Below, in pieces: positions 36,201 to 49,000 of a stretch of DNA of 64,000 nucleotides. The notes beneath the pieces were generated by a model. That model was given only the letters and a program-made list of their open reading frames with translations. It was not told where the DNA came from and did no database searches. Source of the DNA: Rostratula benghalensis (lineage: Eukaryota > Chordata > Aves > Charadriiformes > Rostratulidae); assembly GCA_013399305.1 (NCBI GenBank), contig VXAI01000019.1, forward strand, positions 1,145,034-1,209,033, written 5' to 3'. The position numbers were made by a program, and so were the translations under genes. Position 1 is the stretch's first letter. The number at the start of each line of letters is the position of its first letter.

Positions 36201-39200
36201 CAGTGCCTGCCTGAGCAGAGCTCAACAAGGACCTAAACTTGTGGGTGCATTTACTGTGGTTCTTAGTGTAGTTTGTAAATCTTTATCCCATTCATTTTTA
36301 ATTCTGGCATAATTCTGTCTACATTGAATTTTTTTTTTCCTTTGGAACAGAGGCACTGATTTCTGAATTAATTTATGTTAAAGCATAATTACAAAGGAAA
36401 AATAATAAGAAAACCAACATATTCAGTGTTTCTCCTACTCAATAAATATCAAAGATATTTTGTTAAACATATAAAACTGAAACGACTCACTATGTTATTA
36501 TCCATTTCTATATTTCAGGATTGATCTGTGATACAGCAGGCAGTCTTTCTATTCTATTTATTCCCTACTGGGTATTTTAGAGGAATAGTTTATTCATCTG
36601 AAAGCTTTGATAATATTTCCCCTTTGTAACTGAACAAACGAACAAATCCATATGAGCAAACACAGCATTTAATATTCACTTGCACATGCAGAAGTTAATT
36701 TTGGAAATCTGATTCCTAATCCTAACTCAGAGATAATTTTAAGTACTAGGACCAAAAAGTGTGTTTCACCTCTTAGAACACCCGTGCTTATTGCTCAAAT
36801 CAGTACTCACTGAAAATATTTCATGGACAAATTTAATTTTGAAGGCAAATGACTGTGGAGCATTTTTCACCATTTAGATGTCAAGTGCATCATAAAGTGT
36901 CATCAGTAATGAATTCTTGTGGACCATTGCTTTTCCAAGAAAAAGGGGAAGGTCAGTTCTTCTGGAGGAATTCAAAGCGTTCAATCTAGAATAAATTTGG
37001 GAAGTCAAAGAAGTTCTTCCCATGTTGTTGACATATTTAATACCTATCAGTTTGGGGTTGCTGCCAGGGGTCCCAAAGCATATCAGTTAAGGTCTGCCAG
37101 AACTTCGCAGGCTACATGCACTACATTTGATAGTGAAGAGAATGTCCAAAAGCAAAATTTTAACACAAGAACCCTTTGATTTCTGTCTTACATGTGGTTT
37201 TTGCTTAGGATCAAAGTGTTCACACTGCACAAATGTAGAGTTCAGCACACACTCAAACTATGGGCTACACTGCATCACGCTCTGAAATGCTGCATCTTTA
37301 CCTTCCCCGCTCCATCTGGTCCAAATAAATTGCTCTGGAGCTTGGGTCTGGATTAATTCAACCTCCTAGAGGCCCTGAATCTCCTGGAGGTCATGAGCCT
37401 CCCAGGCTTCTGGCAACGCTCTGGGGTTTGGCCTAAGCTGGTTCTTGACCTGGGTACATGAATGGGGATGGAAAATACAGCACTAGATTTTACAGCATCT
37501 TAGATGATATCAAGAATCGGCACAAACCTCCTGTCATGTCAGCAACTAGAGTGAGGTATTTATTGCAGGCAGAAGTCTGGATCAGATAGGTCTGCTGCGT
37601 ACGGCTTGGTACAAAGCAGAAAGCTAATCAGAAAACTAATTTATGCTGCTCTCAGGCACTGCAAGGAGAGGAAAAAAGAGCCAAACTGGGAGGGTTCAGT
37701 GCCTGGTCAGTGGGGTATCTGAGGTGACATATGCCACTGTTAAGAGTCAAATATCTGAATGCTCAGCAGCTTCGTGCTGGTGGGGAAGGAAGACGAGGCT
37801 TTGGGCAGCCGTCAAGACAAGAGAGGGAGCAGACTGCACAGACAGCAGTCCAGACAGCAGCTCTGGGGCTTGGTTTGAAGAGGTTCCAGGTGACACGTTT
37901 GTTGAGCTCCGTGAATCAGCATCTACAGATGAAATGTTCACCGGGACATTTCAAGCCAGCTGGAGTAATAGGATTTTTGTGGAGTCATTAATCATCATTA
38001 TCACACAGCCCTGCAGTAGTGCTGCGGACCCAACCAAGGCTGTGATAGGGCCCTGAGGAGAAGCAGCCCTTATCTCCACAAGTATACAGTCAGAGTAGAT
38101 AACTCTGATTATGGATATAGGAAGGCGACACAGAATGCAAAATCACATTAATAACTTCTGAAAGTCCCAGATATTCGCAGAGGGTTTGTTAGGAATGGTA
38201 CAGATTAGCAGAAGGCAAGAGCTACAAAAGCAACAAGTTGGGGGGCAGAACAGGCTAGTGAGGAAAGAGAGGGGCACGACACAGTGCCTAGAAATCCGTC
38301 AAAACTGTAAATCTGAGCACTTGCATGGATTTATTTTCAGAAATGAAGAGTGAGATGGGGCAGGAGAGTTTTTCTTTCTCTAAACTTCTATTTTTAGGAA
38401 TATTCTACAAGAGGAAACTGTCACGCTCTTAGATAAATTATAATATTTATTACTGTTGACATTAATTCTATTACATCCCTAATGATGCTTTTTACTCTTA
38501 TGACTTACAGCTATAGGAATAAACCATTCCATGCATTTTTACAACTTAACAATGCACTGATGTTTTACCTGAATTTATTGTAAGTGTATCATGCTACTTA
38601 AGAGTAAATGATATAATTTTCTTATGATTGCCTATCATATTGATGCAGATACTTATCTGGCAAATCTGGGAAGGACTAATTATTTGAGAGGAGGCTGTTT
38701 AATCAAAATAATCAACCACAGACATGAAAATGGAGCAGCACAAAAAAAGTTGTGAAGAACTTAATATTTCTGTCTACACAGTTTTAGCAAAAGTTAAGTA
38801 ATTCATTAATTTGGTTGCATAAGAAAAGTTTGTGCCTGATACTGCAAACTGACATCAAACTGCCAGTCACTTGCAGAGGTGTTGGATCAGGCCCTGTTTT
38901 GGCACAGGCAGATTAGATAAACAAGAAAATAAGCTTTGCATCATTACTATACTTGATTAGCTATTGTTTCTTGTTCTCACTAAGTTCTTCCTCTTTTTCT
39001 CTCACCCTGAGGTTACAGTTATTAAGCCTGAAATACAGGTAATGGAGAATGGAGACTTCCAGAAAGCAGTAAGAAATTACTTATATAATTGTACTAAACA
39101 ATGCTCTTCCGAACAAAGTAAAACAGAATAAATCAAAAGTAACACCTAACATCCATCTGTAGATCTCATACGATATTGCCAGAAATAACAGATGCCATTT

Positions 39201-41350
39201 AGGATATAACTTAAACAAGTTTCTCGGAATATATTGTTGTACAGTTAGACTAATTATAAATGTTCCATTCCAGTATGCAGCTAAGCTGTATGTAGTTAAG
39301 AGCTCCAAGTGGAAATGGGCTCACCTAATCCAGTTACATTCTCCCCAAAATGGAAGCCTTGCCTCCTACCCTTCAGCCCACCTCTGGTATTACTGGGGCC
39401 CAGGGGTTTGGATTACTTGCCAGTTCCAGGTTATTAAAGCAGGTGGATACACGTAAATAAAGTATGGGACTTACCACATTAACTTGCCGCGTGGCATTTA
39501 AAAAAATTGCAAACAGATAGAAATCTGCCAATTCTCTGCAGTAGATTGAGACTAGGGATCCCCAGAGGTTATTTCCAGCCAACAGCTGTATGAAACCAAC
39601 ACCACTCTGGGAGGCTGTGAACGGATCCAACACAGTTGGATAATGGCAAGGATGGGGGTAGGAACTCACAGCTGGAGCCTTTTAGCCAGTTCACAGCTCC
39701 ATTCAAATACACCATCATCTGTACCCTTATAGCACTCACTTATCTCAATATTGCCCTGCAGTTTGCCAAGCAAGCACTCTGACATCCCCCTCTGGGCACA
39801 AAAGAGATGAGGGAAGGGGGTCCAGGGTGGAGGGGAAGCAGGAGGACAGAAGGGAAGAGCAGGGAAACACCAAGTTTTCTAACCACGTAAATCTATCCTT
39901 TATCTCAGGATAAAGCTGAGATCATCTCAGATCTACAGCAATATAGGGAAGAGAAGGGAGAACTGCACTGCATTTAGGTGAGGAGTGGAGAGAAGGTGGT
40001 TGAGGACCAGTCATGGAAAGCAGGCAATGATCCCAGTCAGTACCTGTGGAAAGAGGTGGTCCCACATTGTTTTCTGGCAAAAACCCTTTACATGATAGAC
40101 ATTTCCCACTTTCTCCCCAGCTGATGCAACAGCCACACCAACTTCCTTCTCCCAGGTGCCACCCAACTCCATCTCTCATGAAATTTTCAAGAACCTGGAC
40201 CTGGTATCCACTTAGTCTTTCCATTAGCCATCCAAACACAAAACAAGGAAAAAAAAAAAAAAAGATGACTGACTCAGCAGACAAAACCTGATGACAGGTG
40301 GTAATATCTACGTGGTTTGGAAAGATAGATTAGTAGAAAAGGTTAGCAATTACAGAAAATTAAACTTTCCAAAACTTTTTGACCAAAACTAAGGGCAGAT
40401 AATACTGAAATCAAGACACTTGATTTAGGTGTTTGTGAGTAGCAGTAATAATACAAATTATTATTATTGTTAGTTTCATGTAAGTGATAGGTATTTGTTT
40501 GGCAGACAATTTTTGAAGCATGAAATAACAACAACTAAATCAAGCATTATATTTGAGGGCATATTTACCATCTAATTAAGGCTGTCTCATTTTGTTTGGA
40601 GTAGAGAAGCTGAATAGTCGTTTTGTTTGTTTTCCTGGACATTTCACGTCCAACAAGAAAAATAATGTCTCTTTCTACCACCTTCCATTAGCATCAAAAA
40701 TGGCATTATTTACACAGCCTTACCTATGACAGTAATATATGGTGCCTGTCAATATACACTATTTGTCATAAGAAAGACCTGCCACTATGTACCATTTCAA
40801 CACTTCAAAATCCTTTTGAAACATTTGATGAAAATTATTATTGAAAGACTGCTTGCTTAAAAAAAAAGAAATGTTTTCATCAGCTAGGAAAAAGGCAAAT
40901 AAAAAGAATAATCTACATTACCAACAAATCTCCTGCCAGCTTTAACTCCAGATGACATCTTTTAAATGACAGTGTCTGACAGAATCAGAAAATTCATATT
41001 TTATTTGTTTCTTCTGCAACAAAGTGTCACTCCCAAAAGTATTCTTCAAGTACTTGAAAACATCTAGCATGAAGTATCAGTTTTCCAAGTGACCATATTG
41101 CAAATTCTCAGAATAGTCTTATTCTTTGAAAAGATCCCGCTTCCAGAGAAGTAAGGATTTTATTAAATCACAACACATCTCATATTTAGACAATACTGTT
41201 ATAATAACTAACAGTTTCTGACATCATGTCTGTACAGTTACTGATTCTATATTAGAATATCTCATAAATTAAGGGAGAAGTGATGATGGAATGACAGTTT
41301 CCTCAGGAATTCAATTTATCCCTGATGGCAAAGGTATCAGTGTTCACTCC
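33247..41350. other. AT-rich non-coding stretch, no gene seen
   Basis: About 8 kb. It includes A-runs near 34867-34884 and 40250-40263, T-runs, and a somewhat less AT-rich patch at about 37270-38070 with overlapping open frames on both strands (up to 137 codons, 37643-38056). None of these frames has a recognisable domain or credible splice context, so no gene is called. Confidence 0.5.
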
Positions 41351-41382
41351 ATTTTATTTTATTTATTTATATATATATATAA
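41351..41382. repeat. (ATTTT)n to (AT)n low-complexity tract
   Basis: T-rich pentamer and tetramer units (41351-41368) pass into about seven AT units. Confidence 0.9.
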
Positions 41383-43686
41383 TTTTCATGCTCATTCAAC
41401 ACATTTCAAAATAAGTGCAAGATAATTATCAAGTTGACCCAGCACTTACATTGTTTGTGAATCCCTTCTGCACCAAAATCTATACATGCAGACATTTGCA
41501 GTTACAGAATATATGTGGAGCTGGGGATATTTTGCTCAGTAATCTCAGTTTTGCAGAACGAAAGAAAGAGGCAGCAATGCACTTGCAACTCCTACAAGCT
41601 GGTGACCCGGGTACTGGTTCATCCACAAGATAATCTTTCTGCTATGAACTCCTTTACATTACTTTGAAGAATAATATAAGAACTACTTGTGTTGTCTAAG
41701 CAGGCATGATTAACTCATTTCTGTCAGCCTACAACCAATGAATAGTTAAAAAGATCCATGAAGGTATTTTAATTCTTGTTTCTAATCATTCTAGTTAGCA
41801 AGAAACAAGGAATTACAATACATTAATAATAACTTCTCTAATATTTCTGTAAAATTAAGTTCTTTAGGTATTATGATCTGGATTACTTTACTCAGTAAGT
41901 GCTTATCTACTAAACATGTACCCATAATACCTTATTTAGAAATCAAAGTTAGAATTGAAGCAATTAGGTGGATTGTTTGGATTTCTCTTGAAGTGGAATG
42001 AAGATTAGTCATTCAGCTGATTACAATAACAGCAATCATTTGAAAACAAATGCAAGGCATCAAACACCTAGATTTCTATATTGTCTAAGACCTGAGGAGT
42101 CTGACAAAACAAGCACATTGAAAAAATTGTAATTAGTAAAACAACTGCTTCTTTGCAAATCTAAAGAGGACAATGTTGAACAAACAGACACGAACAGGGG
42201 AGAAAACAATAATTGAAAAGAATCAGTGAATATAAAATTTGATCTCTTCATCACAGAAAATCACATCTAAGTTTATAGTTGAAAGTGACATTAGGAAGAG
42301 ACTGAACTGGAAAATGAAAAGATGAAAGGTAATAAAAACTGATACACTTTCTTCAAAACTCTCTAACACACTCCAAAACAAGTCAAACTAAGAGTTTGGA
42401 TGTTACCTTAAATTAGCAAGAGACTAATCATCACTAACAGATCTCATTCCCAAAGAAAGCAGCTTTCTGATATTACCAAAGGTGAAGCAATCTCAGACTG
42501 TTACAGAAAAGAGACAAGATGTGAAATAACACACATTCATAAAGCAGCAAACACCTCTGAAAAGGCTGCTGTAGCCACCTGACAGCTATCAGATTTGTAC
42601 TGCAATTTGTACTGTGCTTGCACCATCTTACATGGAAGGAACACACGAGGAGAAGAAATGTTTAAGTATACAGGAAAAATAAGCAGTAAGGCATCACCCA
42701 AAGATTGTTACAAAGGGGGAAAGCAAAGAGCAGCCCCGCCCATTGAGTTTGATCTTTAGCAGAAAAATAACAGTGGATGACTTCTGCTTGCACAGTTGTG
42801 AGCTGAAATAATGCTCACTCACGCAGTAAAGGTAGAGATACTGACTGCTGGCAGAAACTCACTTTTTTTTACTGAGTATGAAATTGACCCAAGTATAAGG
42901 TGTATAGTGATCACAGCCTCCTCTTGATTGCTTTGCGGTGGAGATTAGGAGGCAACACAAGGAGATAACACAAGGAGATCAACTGTGAATTGGAGGGAGA
43001 AGAGAAAGAAGCTTGGAAAATAGGGTGCATTTTAAGGAACAAAAAGCCACAAATAAATTAGAACCTTCTGCCAGGGTACAGAGACAGGGTTTAAGTTTTG
43101 TCGGCTTCCATTACTGGTATTCCTGTTATTGAGAGGGAGAGGGGGAAACATCAGGGCTGTCAGTAATGCCTCCTCCCTCTCTTTGCCTTATCTAACCTAT
43201 CGAGTGCACGACTGAGGCAGTCGAGGACAGGGCAAGCAAGGCAGAGAATGGGCCAAGGAGAACTTGCATCAAGTTCAAAGACAGAAAGACCTTCACCTGT
43301 GATAGCACTGGCTGGCTCACTAGCGACTCTGCAAAAAAGCCAAGCCAACCCCAAACCCAAGTCAATAGTGGAGATGCAGTCTGGAGATGTGTGCTGGTCT
43401 GTTTGCCCAGTTTCTGACCCCCCCAGCACCAAAACACACTGATCAGAGCTTGCTGCAGCAGCTGATCACCCCCCAAAACTGCAGTAAGAGGTTGCATGCT
43501 GGGGACATATCCGAACCTCACAGTAGGACCCACAAAGCAATTCCTGAATTGAGACTTAAAATACACCTGGCACAGTGAAGCAAAGGTAGGCTTTTAGGGC
43601 TGTACGGTTTTCTGGGGGTACTCTGGTAAATGTTCACAGCTTAAAGTGATGGAGCTTCTACTGATTATACTAAGATAACATTATTA

Positions 43687-43728
43687 AATAAAATAGTCTC
43701 TCACATTAAAAAAAAAAAAAGTGAGAGA
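43687..43728. repeat. Hairpin enclosing an A-tract
   Basis: 'tctctcac' (43697-43704) is complementary to 'gtgagaga' (43721-43728), with a 13-A run (43708-43720) in the loop. An AATAAA hexamer lies at 43687-43692, 15 bases before the A-run. The same layout could mark a small plus-strand retrocopy end, but the inverted arms around the A-run argue against that. Confidence 0.6.
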
Positions 43729-46001
43729 TTGTAAATTTTGGTAAGTAAACACTGAGCAACTAATTATCTCTTACCTGCTGAAGCACTGTTGCTGATGCTA
43801 AAAATAGTAAGATGCAGAAAAAGTTATTGAAATATATAAAATATACTTACTGTCAGATGCCCACGTGAGGAGTCTCAATACCATAGAAAAATCAGGTCAG
43901 CATTCTTCTTCAACATCTGGAAAACTTCTAGAAGACTATTAAGCTGATAAATGTCATGAAAAAAGACTGTTTTGTAGAATGGCCTTGAGAAGTATTTATT
44001 AGGTTCCTCAGGAGATGATACTATATTCCATTACTGTATGCCATTCCAGATCTACTTATAGCTCTTTAACAAGTTGCTCATCCTTAATGGGAAAATCTTT
44101 TATATACCTCTTTGATCTTCAAGCAATTTCAGGTAAAAAGGCATGAATGCCATTTCATATAATTCCTGTTAGGAAACGAAGATTGCAATAATCTTAAACT
44201 TTAAGGATCCATCATCTAATAAGAATCTATCTAGTTAAAGGGCCGGCGGAAAATTTATGTCAAAAAATTTACATACTGTTTCTTCAACTCTGTCAAAATC
44301 ATTGCATATTTTGACAGAAATATGTTTTACTAGGTATAAAAACTTATCATGGCTCCTTAGAATGGAAAATGTACTTGAAAATTCTATGTTTAAGAGATTA
44401 ACGTCCAGTTTGGTACTTGATTTTGAATAATTTAAACCTTAGTGCTTTATTGATATATTTCCCGTTGAAAAGGAAAATGCCTTGTAAATCTGCCAGGCTA
44501 CAAGATGGATTAAAAATCTGTGTGTGTCCCTTTTTTCTGCTTAGAACAGCAGCTTCCTTAGAAACATCTTCTCCTTCTCTCAGTATATGCAGGCATCATC
44601 TTTTGTTTTTATACTCCACATAGTTTGATAGGCAATTTTACTTTCCTTTTTTCGCACCACTTAGTACAACAGGTATTCCACAGAATATTATGGGATACTA
44701 AAAGTGGCCACTTTTGCCTGTATCAAGTAGCTCAGATGGTGATTTTTCAAAAGCCTACAGGAAGCTTAAATATACCAATGGTGCTTAATTCTATTTCATA
44801 CATGGACTGAACTTAGAGAGGTACTTAAGTTAAACAATATGCTCACTAAATTTTACCAGTCCTGACATACTCCCACCTCCTCCTAAATGGCAAGGAAATG
44901 CAGATGAGATGGACAGTAATGCTTTTGGTCATGAGCCAGACTGCCCAAGCAGGGAAGCCCAGCGCACTCTTCTCCAGGGGGGGAAGGGCAGTAGCTTGAG
45001 CTGAGCCATATCTTCCTTGTGAGGACTTCAGTACCCTGTTCCAAGATCCTAGATGGTAGGAAACAGGTACTTGACATTTTAACTATGCTTGGGTGCCCAC
45101 CTCCCACATCAGAAGAGTACAGGTGTCTGGTATGTCATATCTGCAATTCCATGAGAATATTTCATACATTGTAATGACCTAAAATGGCAACAGGCACAAT
45201 TTTGTCCAGTGTTAGGATTAAGGCTTTGAGACAGAAGTTCTCTTACACAAAATACATGGTACTTGTTTTCATGTAGGAATTCAATAAGGTCTAGAGGAAG
45301 AAGAAAATGCTTCACAGAGAAAAGAGAAGAACTTGAGTAATGTGATGAATAATACATTTTACATCACTGTCTTGTCTTCTCCTCCTTTCGCAGCTGGATG
45401 ACCATAAACAGGAGGAAAAAATCATGCTAAATGGATTTTCTCTCCCTGTTCCTACAGCGCTGATGGGTAAACGGAGGATGCAGTAGCTTTGGGGCAAAGT
45501 TAGGTACGCCAGAGTTATCCCAGCTAAAATATCTGTCTGATCTAAAAATGCTAAAAAGTCTTAAATTGCAACTGACTTGGAGCTGCAACCTAGAATTGCC
45601 AGAGGACTGATTTGCTGTTGGTGACTTTCTCCCAAAAAGTCACACTACCAAATAAATACATCATGGTACCACAGTGCTCATAGAAACAAACATCATCCAA
45701 AAAATACTGAATATGTATATGCTCTATGAGAACAATTTGATAAAAAAAAAAATAACAAAAAGGCCAGTTTTTCCACTGTGACAAATAATTTAATCTTGTC
45801 TGCACTAAAAATAAAGAGAGTAGAAACTCAAAGACAGTGACACAGACATTTTCTCCTAGAAGAAATAGCATATTCATGAAGACAAGGAAAACCTCTAATG
45901 ATTATAATTCTCATTAGAGGCACTATCAGCATTTAAACTGAAAACAACTACAAGGTTTGTAGCTTCTTGAGCAATTTCCCACCCACCTCCCACCCCTTCT
46001 G

Positions 46002-46020
46002 GATCAACAACATGTTGATC
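46002..46020. repeat. Perfect inverted repeat with 3-base spacer
   Basis: 'gatcaaca' and 'tgttgatc' flank 'aca'. Such a 19-bp near-palindrome could bind a dimeric factor, but no specific family is assigned. Confidence 0.6.
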
Positions 46021-49000
46021 GCCATGTTTGTTATTCGTTCACATTATGCTGGCTTTAAGTGTAGAAGTTAACAAGCTATGAGGGTCTTTATTTGTTTTTT
46101 GTTCTTTTCTCCCTGAAACAATAAGCTAGTTTTTTAAAAGGAAAACGTGAAATTATATGTCTCTTTCTTAAGACAGTGCACTAATTTTATTTCCTTTTTT
46201 TAATGGTGATGGTATCCAGGTTTTTTTTAAGAGTGAGGTGGAGATATATGGTTGTTTGCATTATTTTTGCAGATATGGAGGACAACTATAATTCCAGAAT
46301 TCCCCTTTAGCAAACACAAGAATTTAAAGCCCAGTTTGTTATTTCCCCCATTATTCTGAGGTATTTATATTAACTTCAAGGAAATGCAAAACAAAGCATG
46401 ATCAAACGAGAATGGTTGTGTCTAAGACCCACCTTTGATTACCATGAATACTTATGCACAAGTTCTGGATAATGATAAAGTACACCTTCAAATACAGTAG
46501 CACCAAAATTAGGCAAAGGCAGTAGAGTTTAACAAGACACCTTGCTTTTTCTTGAAAGGATCTCTAGAGCTAGTGTAAGATATCACTTTCCAAAGTATAG
46601 ACAGGCAGAAATTTCTGAAATACTGCAGAGTTTATGTCGCCATGCCCATGAGGGCACTCTGACTCATACCAGAAGGACTCCATATGCACTCCTTGCTCCT
46701 CGTCACTCTCACCCCAGATTCAAGTTGTCATTTCACAGCCATAAAACACTTTAAAACACAATCATCCCTTGCTCCCTTCTCCCCCCTTCCATTACCAAGC
46801 AGGACTCTGAAGTTTCCTTCTGTCACAACACTGCATTGTCTAATGTTTTTTAGGCAGGAAAAAAAAGAAGCTCATAGCAAGGCAGCAATTAATTATCCCA
46901 TACTCCTTCAAGGAAACATTACTTATAACCCACCAGCTGATTAAAAATGTTGTGTCCATGAGGCAACTCAGAGTGGCAGTTGCAGAGCTCATATCGCTGA
47001 TTTGAATAACTTGAATTTTATTTGGTGCCAAGTGCAAATAGTGTTAATTTTGAGTTGTTACAAGTATCAAAAGTTACAGGTTTTCAATTTCTAAGAATCT
47101 CGATCTGTAAGTAAATTTTCCAGACTTCTGAAACGTCTTACTTCTTCCACCCCAGGTTCTTTTTATCATGTACAAATGTGTTTGATAACTATTTGTCTAT
47201 TTAGCAAATTAATATATAAATTAAGTAGTGAAACTGTCTTATTAGGAGATTAGGAATTAGTGGCACCCTATGCTACAAAGAAAGTGATAAAACCAAAAAC
47301 TATGCAATGTCTCTAACAAACAGCTGTTGAGTAGCTGCTAAAGGACCAACAGATAAGCCTATGTTATGATCAAGTAGAAGTTAAGGTAAATCTATTAGTA
47401 GGACTCCTCAAAATTCTGACCTCAGAAGTCCTCTATTTACAGCCCGTTTTCCCCTGCACCCCCAGGATTAGCCAGTAGTGGTAGCAAATCCTGCTACATT
47501 CCTACTGCAAGAATGTGACATTGGTTATCTCCAAACAACCTGCTCCAAGCTTCACAAGTTTCTTTGAGATGTAGTTCAGCAGATCTCTCCTTTCCAGGTG
47601 AACATGTCTCAACAACCATTAAGGATATTTGACTGATCCCAGGTGCCGTCTTCTGTTCTGGGCTGGTTGTTGAAGACAGAACTTGTCTCCAAGCCCAAGA
47701 TAGAGAGCTGCATCAGAGAGCTGCCCTGGCAAAGAGCTTCAAAATCAGCCTTTCTCAAAAAAGACAGGTTACAGGAGGTCCAATTCTTTCAAGTTTGGAC
47801 ACAGAAAGGGAGAAATCCAATGCAGTTTTTGGCTCAAGTGATTGTTGAAAATAATTGTGTTTCTCCCTCTTGCTTACAAAAAATGATTCTACACCAGATG
47901 TATGACAGCTTGAGGTCCTTATTTTGTTAAAAACTGAGCCCCAGTTCAAATATGGGTCCTATAAACTTAACAAATCAGACTATTGAGTTTTTTTACTAGG
48001 CTGTAAAATGTTTCTGATCTTGTCTGAAGCTTCTTAATATAATCACATTGCTCATGTCTGGACCCTGCAATGTTCTCCTCTAGAAAGACATAGCTTTATG
48101 TATTAAGTTAATAAATGCTCTGATTAAATGATCATTTTAGCATTTTTTATAAATAAATTTCTTATATGCAGATATTTTACAAATTCTTTTTTATTACACA
48201 CTTTATTTTCTTACCAGAACTCTCATTCTACCTTGAGAAATAAGGGTTTCCATTTAGTGGTTCACTGATTTCCCTGTTTTTTATACCTATACTGCCTGTT
48301 TATATGCAGTACTTCAGGTACAAATATTTAAGGAACCATAAACTTTCAAATCAGTACTGTGATTTATCCTTTAGCAAGATTACTACCTTCATATTCAGCC
48401 CATCCCTTTTAGTGTTGTTCTCTGGCACCACAGTCTCTGATGTCAGCCGTAGTAGAAAACTCCTGCAAACAGCGTAAAACAGTAGAACTGCCTCCTCTCA
48501 TAGTTAATTAAAAGAAGCTGTACCCAGAAAGGATAAGTATGAATGCAGCCAGGAGTCTTTTTCATTTTTCCAGTTTAAGTACAGCACATCATGTGCCCTG
48601 CTTCAATGCTTGAAAAGAAATCTAAAGGGCTTTTACAGCACCAGACATTTTATTACACCCTGCTGTCCTTTGCAGCTCTGTCAACAAAACTACATCAGGT
48701 TATCCTGGCTGCAACAGACCTTTGGAGGCCAGGGATGGACTGGGGGGAGCATGAAGATCAGTCTTTATGATACTAAAATTTCCTTTGTTGCTTAGACCAG
48801 AACGTTAGGTTGGTAACAGAGTGCACAGAGCTTTTGTCTTAAGAGAAAGCCCAGTGAATATTTGGCTAACATAGCTGATGTGTAGCTCCATAACTAGATC
48901 AGACAAGAACAGTGAAAAATGCTGGTGGGTCAGAGTTCTCCGTCTTCCAAGGTGCTGGCCAATATTAAGTGCACTTGATGCGTGAAAGTGTACTATTCCA

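Noticed and set aside
37643..38056. 137-codon plus-strand frame in a less AT-rich patch
   Set aside because: Overlapping frames on both strands, no domain, and low-complexity residue runs. No transposon family recognised.
43160..43580. Overlapping plus and minus frames of 63-124 codons
   Set aside because: Locally fewer stop codons because of higher GC. The four frames compete with one another and none has family features.
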